Source of the DNA: Gelidibacter salicanalis
GTDB taxonomy: Bacteria; Bacteroidota; Bacteroidia; Flavobacteriales; Flavobacteriaceae
Length of the DNA: 64,000 nucleotides
Assembly: GCF_007997285.1 (NCBI RefSeq)
Contig: NZ_VORX01000003.1
Location: forward strand, 248,001 to 312,000
Reading direction: 5' to 3'
Shown here: in pieces, positions 1-8,748 of the stretch
Layout: every line of letters starts with the position of its first letter
How positions within the stretch are numbered: position 1 is the stretch's first letter
Program-made: the position numbers and the translations under genes
The notes under the pieces: model-generated
Databases searched by the model: none
What the model saw: only the letters and a program-made list of their open reading frames with translations
Told to the model about the DNA's origin: nothing

Positions 1-526
1 TCGCGCCATAATCCGTTTTACTATCTGGTTTGGGAATGATGTTGCCTTCAATGATGTATTTTGAAATCGCCAAATCGTTATCATTAAAACATCCAGAAAC
101 CGACATTGCGTGCCAATGGTTGGACACTACAAAAAGCTGATCGCCTTGGTTAATTAACTTAGTGCCATCTGAATGTTTAAGCTCGCGACTGTAACAATAG
201 TTCTGAGCCGTACTTTTTGATTTTTCTTCCTTAAAGATGATCGTTTCAGGGACGCCCTTGGCAATTAAAACGTCAGCCATAATCGTTGCCTCGCAGATAC
301 TGGAACTATGTGCTCCACACCCGCCCGACACGATAATATAGTCGATGTCTTTTTTGGAATTATACACATTAAACCCCATTTCTGCGCGTTCTATAGACGT
401 GTTTAAATTTCCAGAACCCAATATGAGTAGAATTGTTTTCGAAGTGTCATTTTCAACGGATTGAGCAAGACCTGCGAAAGAACATAGCAGGGCCAACATC
501 CAAACTTTCTCAATTAAAAACTTCAT
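1..526 (-). CDS. YdcF/SanA/ElyC-like (DUF218) protein, partial
   Basis: Reading frame runs off the left edge, so only the first 175 codons are seen. The N-terminus (MKFLIEKVWMLALLCSFAGLAQ) has a short basic start, a hydrophobic core and an AQ end like a Sec signal peptide, so the protein is probably exported. The body has an ILLILGSGN strand, an IIVSGGCG loop and an EEKSKSTAQNY segment. These match the SGG and E-x-x-S-x-x-T-x-x-N pattern of the DUF218 fold. Family members include SanA and ElyC, which influence envelope integrity, but no biochemical role can be assigned here. It lies 39 bp downstream of the SDR gene on the same strand and may be the last member of the type III PKS operon or simply its neighbour. 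Start chosen at the ATG that gives the complete signal peptide. Confidence 0.7.
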   Translation of the reverse strand, partial: MKFLIEKVWMLALLCSFAGLAQSVENDTSKTILLILGSGNLNTSIERAEMGFNVYNSKKDIDYIIVSGGCGAHSSSICEATIMADVLIAKGVPETIIFKEEKSKSTAQNYCYSRELKHSDGTKLINQGDQLFVVSNHWHAMSVSGCFNDNDLAISKYIIEGNIIPKPDSKTDYGA

Positions 527-565
527 TATCATAAGGCATTTTTTATTTAAGTCAGGAGGCTAAAC

Positions 566-1369
566 TTACGAGATATGTTCACCACCATCCACAGGAATCA
601 CACAGCCATTAATCCAACGTGCCTCGTCTTTACTCAGCAGATACACCGCATTGGCTACATCCACTGGAGTGGTTAAGCGTTTAAACGGATTTCTCATTAA
701 TGCATGTGCTTTCAGTGCTTCACTGCCGGGAATCATTCTCAAAGATGCCGTGTCTGTTATACCGGCTTGAAGGCAATTGGCTCGAATCCCGAAGGGTGCA
801 AATTCTAAAGCAATATTTCTGGTAATCGCTTCTAAAGTCACTTTTGCTGCGGACACGGCGGCATAATTCTGTAAAGCTTTGGTATTGCCTTCACTGGTAA
901 AACTGATGATTCTGGCATCTTCAGCAAATAATTTGGCTTCAAAAACGGCTTGCGTCCAGTCGTATAAACTAATGGCCATAGCGTTGATGGTCAAATTAAA
1001 ATCGTCAGTTTGTAACCTAGGTTGATCTTCTGAAAGCATCGGTTTTAAATTGCCTTTGGCTACGCTATGCACCAATGTCCGAATACGGCCTTCTGTACCA
1101 CAAAGCTTGCTTACTTCTAACACCAATTCGTTACGTTTTTCAACTTTAAAAGCATCGGCATTAAAGGCTTTAAACTGCACGCCAGTGTTGCGGATACTAT
1201 TAAATTCGGCTTTAATACTGTCTTCTTGGGCGCGTGAATTACGGTGGATGATACAAATATTCATGCCGTGTTGGGCTAAAGTCTTAGCCGTTGCTAAACC
1301 CAGTCCACTGGAGCCCCCCAAAATAAGCGCCCAATAATTTTTATCTTCAAAATCCTTTTTCATATCCAT
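566..1369 (-). CDS. SDR-family enoyl-ACP reductase-like protein (FabI/FabL type)
   Basis: A 267-residue short-chain dehydrogenase. The N-terminal dinucleotide loop GGSSGLGLA is clear. The catalytic segment reads YAAVSAAK, so Tyr and Lys are separated by six residues. That spacing marks enoyl-ACP reductases of the FabI/FabL group, whereas ketoreductases have three residues between them. The SVAKGNLKPM segment after the fourth strand and the C-terminal GCVIPVDGG also fit. It would reduce a trans-2-enoyl thioester with NAD(P)H. It begins 33 bp after the type III PKS stop on the same strand, so it probably supplies or finishes the saturated acyl chain used by that enzyme, although a housekeeping enoyl-reductase role cannot be excluded. 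The start could also be the Met at the third residue. Confidence 0.75.
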   Translation of the reverse strand: MDMKKDFEDKNYWALILGGSSGLGLATAKTLAQHGMNICIIHRNSRAQEDSIKAEFNSIRNTGVQFKAFNADAFKVEKRNELVLEVSKLCGTEGRIRTLVHSVAKGNLKPMLSEDQPRLQTDDFNLTINAMAISLYDWTQAVFEAKLFAEDARIISFTSEGNTKALQNYAAVSAAKVTLEAITRNIALEFAPFGIRANCLQAGITDTASLRMIPGSEALKAHALMRNPFKRLTTPVDVANAVYLLSKDEARWINGCVIPVDGGEHIS

Positions 1370-1402
1370 ACCTAATAGTCATGATAACGCTGCGATTGTC
1401 AT

Positions 1403-2455
1403 CTACCATTGTAATAAAATCCGTTGCGCTGAAAACCCTGGTCCAAAACTCAACATTAAGCCGATATCACCTTTCGGCAAGTCCCGTTCCATAAATCGTT
1501 CCAACACATAAAGCACCGTCGCGCTACTCATGTTGCCATACAATTTAAGGACTTCTTTGGTATCATCAATATTTTTTCCCAAACTACCGAAAAGTTCCTC
1601 TACCGTTTGTACTATTTTTTTACCTCCAGGGTGAAAAATGAGATGGTCCACATTCTCAATACGCATCTGATTACGCTCCAAGAACGGATGGACAATTTCT
1701 GGAAAATGGTTTGAAATGGTTTCAGGGACTGCTTTATCCAGAATCATCTGCAAGCCAGTATTGACAATTTTGAACCCCATCATTTGTTCTGCATCGTAGA
1801 AATGGTACATGGCTTCATCGAGAATTTCCGGACCTGAATCCGCTTCATAGGAAGACAAGATGACGCTCGCGGCACCATCACCAAAAATGGCGGCACTTAC
1901 AATATTTGCCATGGAATAATCGTCGAGTTGGAAAGTCGCGGTGGGCGATTCGACCGCGATGACCACAGCGCGTTTGTTGGGATTCGCCTTCAAAAAATTC
2001 TTGGCATAAATGATACCGGAGACTCCTGCGGCACAGCCCATTTCAGTTACCGGCAATCGGATAATATCCTGACGCATTTTTAACCGATTGATGAGATAAG
2101 CGTCTAATGACGGAATCATGATTCCCGTGCAACTCACTGTGATGATATAATCGATATCAGTGGGTTGAAGCTTGGCTTTTGCAAGTGATTTCAACAAAGC
2201 TTGTTCTCCTAATTTGATTACCTCGCGGGTGTAAATGTCATTTTTTTCTTCAAAAGAGCTATTCAAAAACACCTCTTCCGCATCCATAATGGAATACCGC
2301 TTGTCCACCCCTGCATTCTCAAATAACTTGATCACTTTACGCTGAAAACGCTCTTCCTGACCCTCCAGCCACACGTTTAAATAGGGGATGATGTCCTTCG
2401 TGTTTCGAGAATATTTGGGTAATTGCTTGGCGACGGCCGTTATTTTTACTTTCAT
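1403..2455 (-). CDS. Type III polyketide synthase (chalcone/alkylresorcinol synthase-like)
   Basis: A 350-residue protein, the normal length for a bacterial type III PKS. The catalytic triad is visible: Cys141 in EMGCAAGV, His275 in FHPGGKK and Asn308 in LYGNMSSATV. The family signature GPGF lies near the end (338-341). Such homodimeric enzymes extend an acyl-CoA or acyl-ACP starter with malonyl-CoA and cyclise it to a pyrone, resorcinol or phloroglucinol without an ACP of their own. The neighbours are a methyltransferase and a flavoprotein upstream and an enoyl-reductase-type SDR downstream. This combination resembles phenolic-lipid cassettes (PKS, methyltransferase, flavin hydroxylase), so an alkylresorcinol, alkylpyrone or quinone-like lipid is the most likely product. 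The starter and product are inference. Confidence 0.88.
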   Translation of the reverse strand: MKVKITAVAKQLPKYSRNTKDIIPYLNVWLEGQEERFQRKVIKLFENAGVDKRYSIMDAEEVFLNSSFEEKNDIYTREVIKLGEQALLKSLAKAKLQPTDIDYIITVSCTGIMIPSLDAYLINRLKMRQDIIRLPVTEMGCAAGVSGIIYAKNFLKANPNKRAVVIAVESPTATFQLDDYSMANIVSAAIFGDGAASVILSSYEADSGPEILDEAMYHFYDAEQMMGFKIVNTGLQMILDKAVPETISNHFPEIVHPFLERNQMRIENVDHLIFHPGGKKIVQTVEELFGSLGKNIDDTKEVLKLYGNMSSATVLYVLERFMERDLPKGDIGLMLSFGPGFSAQRILLQW

Positions 2456-2609
2456 GATATTACTTTTATGGAACGCTGATGACGCTGATACTGCTGATTT
2501 AAATTGATTTTTATGATGTTGAAATGCGCAAAAATTTCATGTTTTGCTTTAACTTCAATACCTTCTTCATTTACCTGAAATCTGAAACCCAAAACCTCAA
2601 ACCTCAAAC
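2456..2609. repeat. Intergenic low-complexity remnants between PKS and methyltransferase
   Basis: This 154-bp gap inside the presumed operon holds a run of imperfect direct repeats (ctgatgacgctgatactgct) near 2477-2497. A second run of aaacctcaaacc-type units lies near 2580-2610. Similar gctgat and gcagat runs occur in other gaps of this window (16441-16465). They look like decayed extragenic repeats. I see no hairpin with a T tract and no promoter. Confidence 0.4.
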
Positions 2610-3323
2610 CTAATTTCTCTTCAAAATCCACTGATACCTAAAAGCCCATTTCCATTTGAGTTGATATTTACTGTTTAAGTGTGATGCTAATGCAACGAGT
2701 TCTTTTCTTTTAAATCCACGTAATACGGAGGTTAACCCGTCTTCAATTATCATTTTGTTCTGTACAGGAATCGTAATCATTTTAAACAAATAATACGCTA
2801 ATCGGTGTCTGTGTAAATCGTTGACCACGACCCCTATCATTGCGGTTTCTAAGAGGTGTTTTAAGAGTTCATTCAGTTCTTGTTCCTTAAAGTGATGCAG
2901 GAATAATGTGCTGATCGCCACATCATATTGCATCTGTTTAAAGGATTCAGAAAAAACATCGACATCGAGAAACTCAATATTTTTATAGGTTGAAGATAAG
3001 GTTTTCGCATAGGCTGTGGCATTTTTATTGGCGTCTATTCCTATTAAATTAAACTGGTACCCTTCAGTGTTACCATAATCTGCAATTGCTCTCAAGATAT
3101 CACCACCACCACAACCCAAATCGATAATTGTGATAGGAGTCTCTTTTGGATGGTGTTTTAAGAGTGTCTTGAGTCCATTAATAGTCACCGCATTCCCACC
3201 CAAAAACTTATTTATGGTTGCTAACTTATCTAACGCATCATTAAGCATAGGACCTTGAATGGTAAAATCATCCATCAATTCGTCGGCGTCAGTCCGATAT
3301 GTAGTGTCAACTAATAAACTCAT
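2610..3323 (-). CDS. Class I SAM-dependent methyltransferase of the type III PKS cassette
   Basis: A 237-residue protein with a Rossmann methyltransferase core. Motif I is IIDLGCGGGDILRA (about 67-80), an acidic residue ends strand 2 (LIGIDAN), and DVAISTLFLHHF (about 134-145) is the motif IV region. The C-terminal part has an LRGFKRKEL stretch seen in methyltransferases that sit beside bacterial type III PKS genes. It overlaps the upstream flavoprotein gene by four bases (ATGA), which implies translational coupling. The likely role is O- or C-methylation of the polyketide ring or of a phenol made by the neighbouring enzymes. The exact substrate cannot be read from the sequence. Confidence 0.8.
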   Translation of the reverse strand: MSLLVDTTYRTDADELMDDFTIQGPMLNDALDKLATINKFLGGNAVTINGLKTLLKHHPKETPITIIDLGCGGGDILRAIADYGNTEGYQFNLIGIDANKNATAYAKTLSSTYKNIEFLDVDVFSESFKQMQYDVAISTLFLHHFKEQELNELLKHLLETAMIGVVVNDLHRHRLAYYLFKMITIPVQNKMIIEDGLTSVLRGFKRKELVALASHLNSKYQLKWKWAFRYQWILKRN

Positions 3324-4456
3324 TGTATTTGCATTCGTTTACCGTGGGTTTGTTGGATGATAAAAGGCATTAGAAATGGCATCATTTTAAGTGCACTAAG
3401 TGCTGTTTCAGATACGTTAGGATGGTCGAATACTTTCGCAACAAGATGACCCACTTTCAATCGGTTTTTAAACTGTTGATTCCAAGCTTTAGTGTAGGCT
3501 ATTTCTAGACTACTTCGAGTTATACCATTATCAAAATAATCAAGAATAAGTTCTGAAGCTATCTGAGCACTTCTAATCGCCATGCTCATGCCATTACCAC
3601 AAAGAGGATGGATCATTCCTGCAGAATCGCCACACATGAGCATATGCTGTACTACTGGCGATTTCCTATCAAAGGAAATCTGGCTGATACTTAACGGCGC
3701 GTCAAACACAGGAGTGGAATTCTCAAATATCGATTTGAGATAGGTGTTCTTAAAAACTACTCGTTGTTGAAATTCCTCGATATCCTTGAACTTCTTAAAC
3801 GCTTCCAAATTGGTAATGTAACAAAGATTAATGCTGTCATCTTCTACCTTAGAAACGCCACAGTACCCGCCCTCAAAATTATGCAAGGCCACCACATCTT
3901 CAGGAAAATCACCATTAACATGGGTTTTTACAGCCAAATAAGGCGATTTATTTTTGATAAATTCACGATTTAATTTCACATCAAGATTTGTGCGTTTGCC
4001 ATAAGCACCAATGGTTAGTTGAGCATGAAAACTCCCATGGTCTTTAGTGGTTATCGTGAATAATTCACCTGAAAAACGCACCTCTACAACCGTATCTTGA
4101 ATTACGTGTACACCTACTGCTTTAGCCTCTAAAAAAAGTGCTTCATCCAAGGTGTAGCGACTGATTCCAAATCCACCTAATGGCAAATCTGCTGCGAGAA
4201 GTTTACTTTTAATGCTAGACAATTCAAACCTAGTAATTTTCTTCGCTCCCAATTTAAAGACGTCGACTCCTAAATAACTCAAATACGGGAGGACCTCATT
4301 AGAAATATATTCGCCACAAACCTTATGCCTGGGATAGCTGTTTTTCTCAATGAGCACAACATTAACGTCTTTTTTTTGCAAATGGATAGCCGCAGAAAGT
4401 CCTGCCAAGCCACCACCAATAATCAGTACATCAAAAGTGTTTCCTCGATTCTTCAG
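3320..4456 (-). CDS. FAD-dependent oxidoreductase (geranylgeranyl reductase/phenol hydroxylase-like), non-canonical start
   Basis: The frame encodes the FAD-binding fold NTFDVLIIGGGLAGLSAAIHL, then KVCGEYIS (the K-x-C-G-E signature of the geranylgeranyl-reductase branch) and GDSAGMIHPLCGNGM, the second FAD site. The first ATG/GTG/TTG in frame is the TTG inside the glycine-rich loop at 4406-4408, and starting there would delete the dinucleotide site. Reading back to the stop at 4481-4483 gives no ATG, GTG or other TTG. The only near-cognate candidates are CTG at 4454-4456 (used here) and ATT codons at 4472-4477. It overlaps the methyltransferase by four bases and is probably the first gene of the PKS cassette, acting as a hydroxylase or reductase on the lipid product. 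Alternatively the start codon has been lost by mutation or sequencing error. Confidence 0.75.
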   Translation of the reverse strand: MKNRGNTFDVLIIGGGLAGLSAAIHLQKKDVNVVLIEKNSYPRHKVCGEYISNEVLPYLSYLGVDVFKLGAKKITRFELSSIKSKLLAADLPLGGFGISRYTLDEALFLEAKAVGVHVIQDTVVEVRFSGELFTITTKDHGSFHAQLTIGAYGKRTNLDVKLNREFIKNKSPYLAVKTHVNGDFPEDVVALHNFEGGYCGVSKVEDDSINLCYITNLEAFKKFKDIEEFQQRVVFKNTYLKSIFENSTPVFDAPLSISQISFDRKSPVVQHMLMCGDSAGMIHPLCGNGMSMAIRSAQIASELILDYFDNGITRSSLEIAYTKAWNQQFKNRLKVGHLVAKVFDHPNVSETALSALKMMPFLMPFIIQQTHGKRMQIQ

Positions 4457-4590
4457 ACAAGATGATTTAGCAATAATTTTTTAATAAAGATAAATGGTTT
4501 TTACTAAAAAAGATACTGGCTGCAGTAGAGAAATACTATTTGTTTTAATTGACAAAGCCTAATAACCCAAAAAATTGAGACGTGTGGATT

Positions 4591-5052
4591 TTAATATATG
4601 GCTTCTATCGTAAAGTGTTGCTCTCTAAAACGTATCAGATCTCCCACTTTTTTTCCAGCCAGAAGCAGGCCAATAGGTGTATTTGGTGAAATGGCGTAGA
4701 ACACATCAGCTTCTACTTTTAATTGACCAGCACTAATGGCCAAAAAATAGTTGGACTGAGAGGTCAATACGATACTGCCTAGGCCGATATGCGCCGTAGA
4801 CTTCGTAGGGTCGATTTTGGATAAATTTTCTTTAATTTTCTCGATTTCAGCCAATTGCTGCCCCGCTTTTTCACGCTCTAATTGCAACATAGCTCTTCCC
4901 GTTTCGTGCTTATCACCAGCACTACTCTTGGTTTCTGATGTTAAGGATTCTTGAATTTCCTTGATTTGAGTTTGTATTTTTAAATAGCGTTGGTCTACAA
5001 AAACAGCACATTGATTAAAGAGGCGTTGTTTTAATTCTAAATTATTTTTCAT
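4591..5052 (-). CDS. GreA/GreB C-terminal-domain-like protein
   Basis: A protein of about 153 residues. The N-terminal half is helical and charged (QRYLKIQTQIKEIQESL, then LQLEREKAGQQLAEIEKIKENL), like a coiled coil. The C-terminal half ends SPNTPIGLLLAGKKVGDLIRF, which resembles the FKBP-like end of GreA (SP-x-G-x-A-L-x-GKKVGD). Proteins of this size are sometimes labelled 3-oxoacyl-ACP synthase in flavobacterial genomes, but nothing here supports that. It might bind RNA polymerase, which is inference. An upstream in-frame ATG at 5062-5064 exists; the ATG at 5050-5052 is preferred because it leaves an 11-base rather than a 23-base overlap with the transglycosylase gene. Confidence 0.65.
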   Translation of the reverse strand: MKNNLELKQRLFNQCAVFVDQRYLKIQTQIKEIQESLTSETKSSAGDKHETGRAMLQLEREKAGQQLAEIEKIKENLSKIDPTKSTAHIGLGSIVLTSQSNYFLAISAGQLKVEADVFYAISPNTPIGLLLAGKKVGDLIRFREQHFTIEAIY

Positions 5053-5749
5053 CTTTTGCCTCATAATTTAGCTTGCCGTGGAATCCCATTTGTCTCATGA
5101 TCCAAATTTTACGTCCAGCAATATAAGCGGTTGCTGGATTCGCCCGGTATTTCAAAGGTCGTGGTAAAATAGCTGCTATAGCAGCAGCTTCACTCTTAGA
5201 CAATTTTGACGCCGATTTCTTAAACCAATACTGTGATGCTGCTTCAGCCCCATATATACCGTTGCCCATTTCTATACTGTTCAAATACACTTCCATGATG
5301 CGTTCCTTCTTCCAAATCAACTCCATTAAAAAAGTGACGTAGGTTTCCATGCCTTTTCTGACCCAACTGCGTTGTGGCCATAGAAACACGTTTTTGGCAG
5401 TCTGCTGACTGATGGTACTAGCACCTCTCACCTTCTTTCCCTTCTGATTATTATCAAAGGCCTTCTCAATAGCCTTCATATCAAAACCATTGTGCTTTAA
5501 AAAATTTTGATCTTCACTACAAATCACTGCCAATTGTAAATTTTTAGAAATCTCTTCTATAGGCACCCAATCATGTTTCCACACCGTTGCAGCATCCGCT
5601 TCCTTTTGTTCTAAATATCTAATTAACATTAAAGGAGTTGCGGGTACGGGTACCCATTTGAAAAAAATCACTCCAATTAAAGGAATAACTAGAAGCAACA
5701 AGATGATTTTAAAGAAAAAATTGAGTATTTTTTTTATCATATTAATCAT
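5042..5749 (-). CDS. mtgA: Monofunctional biosynthetic peptidoglycan transglycosylase
   Basis: A GT51-family glycosyltransferase that polymerises lipid II into glycan strands at the outer face of the inner membrane. A single N-terminal membrane helix (FFFKIILLLLVIPLIGVIFF) is followed by the GT51 signature: ICSEDQNFLKHNGFD with the catalytic Glu, then RGASTISQQTAKNVFLWP, RSWVRKGMETYVTFLMELIWKKERIMEVYLN and GNGIYGAEAASQYWF. No transpeptidase domain follows, as expected for MtgA. The open frame extends upstream to 5887, but the extra residues are not membrane-like and include an interspersed repeat. The paired ATGs at 5747-5749 and 5738-5740 directly before the membrane helix are the better starts. 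Its end overlaps the GreA-like gene, suggesting co-transcription. Confidence 0.88.
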   Translation of the reverse strand: MINMIKKILNFFFKIILLLLVIPLIGVIFFKWVPVPATPLMLIRYLEQKEADAATVWKHDWVPIEEISKNLQLAVICSEDQNFLKHNGFDMKAIEKAFDNNQKGKKVRGASTISQQTAKNVFLWPQRSWVRKGMETYVTFLMELIWKKERIMEVYLNSIEMGNGIYGAEAASQYWFKKSASKLSKSEAAAIAAILPRPLKYRANPATAYIAGRKIWIMRQMGFHGKLNYEAKDEK

Positions 5750-6051
5750 TGTTGTCCGATAAAGAATCAAGACCGCTGCGCTGTTAGAATAAAGAATTAA
5801 GACTTGTTTGCAACTAACTGACAAATAACGATCATTTAAATTAAAATCGCACATTCCCTCTCGGTAGAAATAGTTTCTAAAATGCAAAGTCTCATTTCGG
5901 AAATCTTCTAATGTCCCTTGCTTTAAATGAGTTTGTTAATTTATTATTTATTTTTATCGGACACTAATGCATATTAATAAAGAAGTTAGTTGTATTTGCG
6001 CAATAATTCTAAGTGTAAATTTTATAAAAAACAACTTAAGTAAATGCTATA
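5750..6051. other. Intergenic region upstream of mtgA
   Basis: About 300 bp between two minus-strand genes. It contains one copy of an interspersed repeat (5761-5806) and is otherwise AT-rich. I see no T-tract hairpin for the downstream end and no clear TAnnTTTG element on the minus strand. Confidence 0.5.
5761..5806 (+). repeat. Interspersed repeat, copy A
   Basis: The 20-bp core at 5768-5787 differs at one position from the core at 42929-42948 downstream of ppc. Flanking aagaatcaaga/aaagaattaaga units match too. The two copies lie 37 kb apart in unrelated contexts, so this looks like a dispersed extragenic repeat and not coding sequence. Confidence 0.65.
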
Positions 6052-7167
6052 TCAATTTACTAGATCTGCTATCTCTTTCCCCACATGACTGCCAATAGCA
6101 ATGCCCATACCTCCTAAACGCACGCCGCAAAACACTTGTGAACTTAATTGTTTAACAATAGGAGATTTGGTGCTTCCCACACCCATGATTCCACTCCAAC
6201 TGTAGTCAATTTCAAAAGGCGTCTGAGGTAAAATTGTCGATTCTAATAAGGATTTTAATTTATTTTGGATCAGTTCCGTTTCTCCCATTTCTGTGGTCTC
6301 TTCAGTTTTAAAATCGAGATTACGCCCGCCACCCAATAAAATTCGGTTGTCAATATTACGAAAATAATAATATCCTTCATCGAGATGGAAAGTTCCTTTA
6401 ATTTTTAAATTTTTAATCGGTTTTGTGATCAACACTTGTGCTCTGGCTGGTTTCACTTCCACATCAATAAGTTTTGTAGCAAAACCGTTGGTACAGATGA
6501 GCATTCGGTTTGAATTAAATTCGAAGTGATTGGTTTTGATATGCACCTTATTCTTCAAATCTTCAAAACTTTCCACAGCGACTGAGTTCAAAATCAAAAC
6601 ACCTTTACGAAGTACCAAATCCGTAAGCGAACGCATCATTTTTCCAGTATCTATTTGACCTTCAAAAGGCGTAAAACTCAATTGATTTTGTATATTTTTA
6701 AAGTGGAATGGATTGTCCTTTACTTCAAATACATCTGCCTTAAAATACGGTTTCAGTAAGGAATTAACCTTTCCCATTTGGGACATGCAATGATGAAACC
6801 CTTCCGCGTCTTTTTGATTAAACAATTCATAGCCGCCATACTGCTTATAATCCATAGCGGAATCGGATAAGTTGTGTCTTAACAACTCCAAGCCGCTACG
6901 TCGTTTTTGGATCAACGCCACAACCTCTTCCTCTGAATGCGATTTAAGATCATCTAAAATTTCGCTGAGACTTCCAAAACAGGCAAATCCTGCATTTTTT
7001 GTACTGGCACCCTGAGGCAGAACACCCTTTTCTAGAATTAGAATATTCGCTTTGGGAAACCGTAGTCGCAGTTGCAATGCACAGTTGAGGCCTACGATGC
7101 CACTACCCACAATGGTATAATCAATGTTGGAGAGGTAACTATTTTGTTCCCAATAAGAAAGATTCAT
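6052..7167 (-). CDS. DAO-family NAD(P)/FAD-dependent oxidoreductase
   Basis: A 371-residue flavoprotein. The N-terminal FAD loop IVGSGIVGLNCALQL is followed by ILILEKG, an acidic ribose-binding end, then SCLASTKNAGFAC-like sequence (GASTKNAGFACFG). The C-terminus has GVRLGGMGIAIGSHVGKEIADL, a second FAD contact typical of D-amino-acid oxidase, glycine oxidase and sarcosine oxidase relatives. Members oxidise a C-N bond of amino acids or amines and reduce oxygen; the substrate here is unknown. It is a single gene, separated by a strong terminator from accC on the same strand, so it is probably transcribed on its own. Confidence 0.75.
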   Translation of the reverse strand: MNLSYWEQNSYLSNIDYTIVGSGIVGLNCALQLRLRFPKANILILEKGVLPQGASTKNAGFACFGSLSEILDDLKSHSEEEVVALIQKRRSGLELLRHNLSDSAMDYKQYGGYELFNQKDAEGFHHCMSQMGKVNSLLKPYFKADVFEVKDNPFHFKNIQNQLSFTPFEGQIDTGKMMRSLTDLVLRKGVLILNSVAVESFEDLKNKVHIKTNHFEFNSNRMLICTNGFATKLIDVEVKPARAQVLITKPIKNLKIKGTFHLDEGYYYFRNIDNRILLGGGRNLDFKTEETTEMGETELIQNKLKSLLESTILPQTPFEIDYSWSGIMGVGSTKSPIVKQLSSQVFCGVRLGGMGIAIGSHVGKEIADLVN

Positions 7168-7277
7168 GTTTCGGAATTTATGGGCATAAAAGTACCAATT
7201 ATAAATGGGTTAGATCACAATCTAAATCGTTCAATATGTAGCTGAGAAGTATATGTCATCCTTAATAATAACCAAAA

Positions 7278-7307
7278 AAAAACTCCGAAATTACTTTCGG
7301 AGTTTTT
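7278..7307 (-). terminator. Rho-independent terminator after accC
   Basis: Perfect 13-bp arms (aaaaactccgaaa / tttcggagttttt) around a 4-base loop lie just past the accC stop. On the minus strand the stem is followed by a run of T. The stem could also terminate plus-strand transcription. Confidence 0.85.
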
Positions 7308-7311
7308 AGTA

Positions 7312-8664
7312 TTAATCTTCAATTGGTGCTTCCATTTTAAAGCCTTCCATGAATTTGGTGGTATAATTACCGGCCAAATAATCGGGATGATCCATTAATT
7401 GTCTATGGAACGGAATTGTTGTTTTAATGCCTTCTATCACGAATTCATCCAAAGCACGTTTCATCTTATTGATAGCTTCTTCACGTGTTTGCGCCGTGGT
7501 GATCAACTTTGCAATCATAGAATCGTAATTAGGTGGAATAGTATACCCTGAATAAACATGAGTGTCCAAACGTACGCCATGACCTCCAGGGGCATGAAGC
7601 GTGGTTATTTTTCCTGGTGAAGGTCTGAAATCATTATACGGATCTTCCGCATTGATACGACATTCTATAGAGTGTAGTTTAGGTGTATAGTTTTTCCCAG
7701 AAATTGGAATTCCGGCCGCTACCATGATTTGCTCTCTGATCAAGTCAAAATCAATGACCTGCTCTGTAATAGGATGCTCAACTTGAATACGTGTATTCAT
7801 TTCCATAAAATAGAAATTACGGTGTTTGTCCACCAAAAATTCTATGGTTCCTGCACCTTCATATTTAATGTACTCTGCGGCTCTAACGGCAGCTAATCCC
7901 ATTTCAGTTCGAAGTTCATCGGTCATAAATGGTGATGGTGTTTCTTCTGTCAACTTTTGATGACGGCGCTGAATTGAGCAGTCACGTTCAGATAAATGAC
8001 ACGCTTTTCCGCGAGAATCGCCAACAATTTGAATTTCAATATGACGGGGTTCTTCAATCAATTTTTCAAGATACATCCCGTCATTACCAAAGGCTGCTTT
8101 AGCTTCCTGACGAGCAGAATCCCAAGCGGCTTTAAGGTTTTCAGCTTTCCATACGGCACGCATCCCTTTACCTCCACCACCGGCGGTAGCTTTCAGCATC
8201 ACAGGATATCCCATTTCTGCTGCTAAGGATTCCGTTTGCTCAAAAGATTTTAAGATCCCTTCACTTCCTGGAACACAAGGCACTCCAGCTTCTTTCATAG
8301 TCGCCTTGGCTGATGCCTTGTCGCCCATTCTCTCAATCATTTCAGGAGAGGCACCAATAAATTTAATATTGTGCTCTTCGCAAATCTTTGAAAATTTAGC
8401 ATTTTCAGATAAAAATCCGTAACCAGGATGAATGGCGTCAGCATTGGTAATTTCTGCCGCTGCAATGATGTTTGACATCTTTAGATAAGACTCGCTACTC
8501 GCGGGAGGTCCTATACAAACGGCTTCATCAGCAAACTTAACATGCAAACTTTCTGCATCAGCAGTGGAGTAAACCGCTACTGTTTTTATGCCCATTTCCT
8601 TACAGGTTCTAATAACACGCAGTGCTATTTCACCTCTATTGGCTATTAATATTTTTTTAAACAT
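7312..8664 (-). CDS. accC: Acetyl-CoA carboxylase, biotin carboxylase subunit
   Basis: A 450-residue ATP-grasp enzyme that carboxylates the biotin of AccB using ATP and bicarbonate, the first half-reaction of malonyl-CoA synthesis. Visible landmarks are the start [20 protein letters not shown], the [11 protein letters not shown] segment, the glycine-rich ATP loop [22 protein letters not shown], and the active-site [15 protein letters not shown]. Length and start match the family. It lies 84 bp after accB and closes the conserved fabH-accB-accC block, which provides malonyl-CoA for fatty acids and for the nearby polyketide and polyene pathways. A terminator follows directly. Confidence 0.97.
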   Translation of the reverse strand: MFKKILIANRGEIALRVIRTCKEMGIKTVAVYSTADAESLHVKFADEAVCIGPPASSESYLKMSNIIAAAEITNADAIHPGYGFLSENAKFSKICEEHNIKFIGASPEMIERMGDKASAKATMKEAGVPCVPGSEGILKSFEQTESLAAEMGYPVMLKATAGGGGKGMRAVWKAENLKAAWDSARQEAKAAFGNDGMYLEKLIEEPRHIEIQIVGDSRGKACHLSERDCSIQRRHQKLTEETPSPFMTDELRTEMGLAAVRAAEYIKYEGAGTIEFLVDKHRNFYFMEMNTRIQVEHPITEQVIDFDLIREQIMVAAGIPISGKNYTPKLHSIECRINAEDPYNDFRPSPGKITTLHAPGGHGVRLDTHVYSGYTIPPNYDSMIAKLITTAQTREEAINKMKRALDEFVIEGIKTTIPFHRQLMDHPDYLAGNYTTKFMEGFKMEAPIED

Positions 8665-8748
8665 AGATTCTTCAAATTTTCACTATTTAAAACACAAATT
8701 CCAAGAATACCATTCCTATTGGAATTGATTATTGGAATTTCAAATGGC

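Noticed and set aside
5750-5887. N-terminal extension of mtgA to 5887
   Set aside because: The added residues come partly from an interspersed repeat and precede the real membrane helix, which follows Met at 5749 or 5740.
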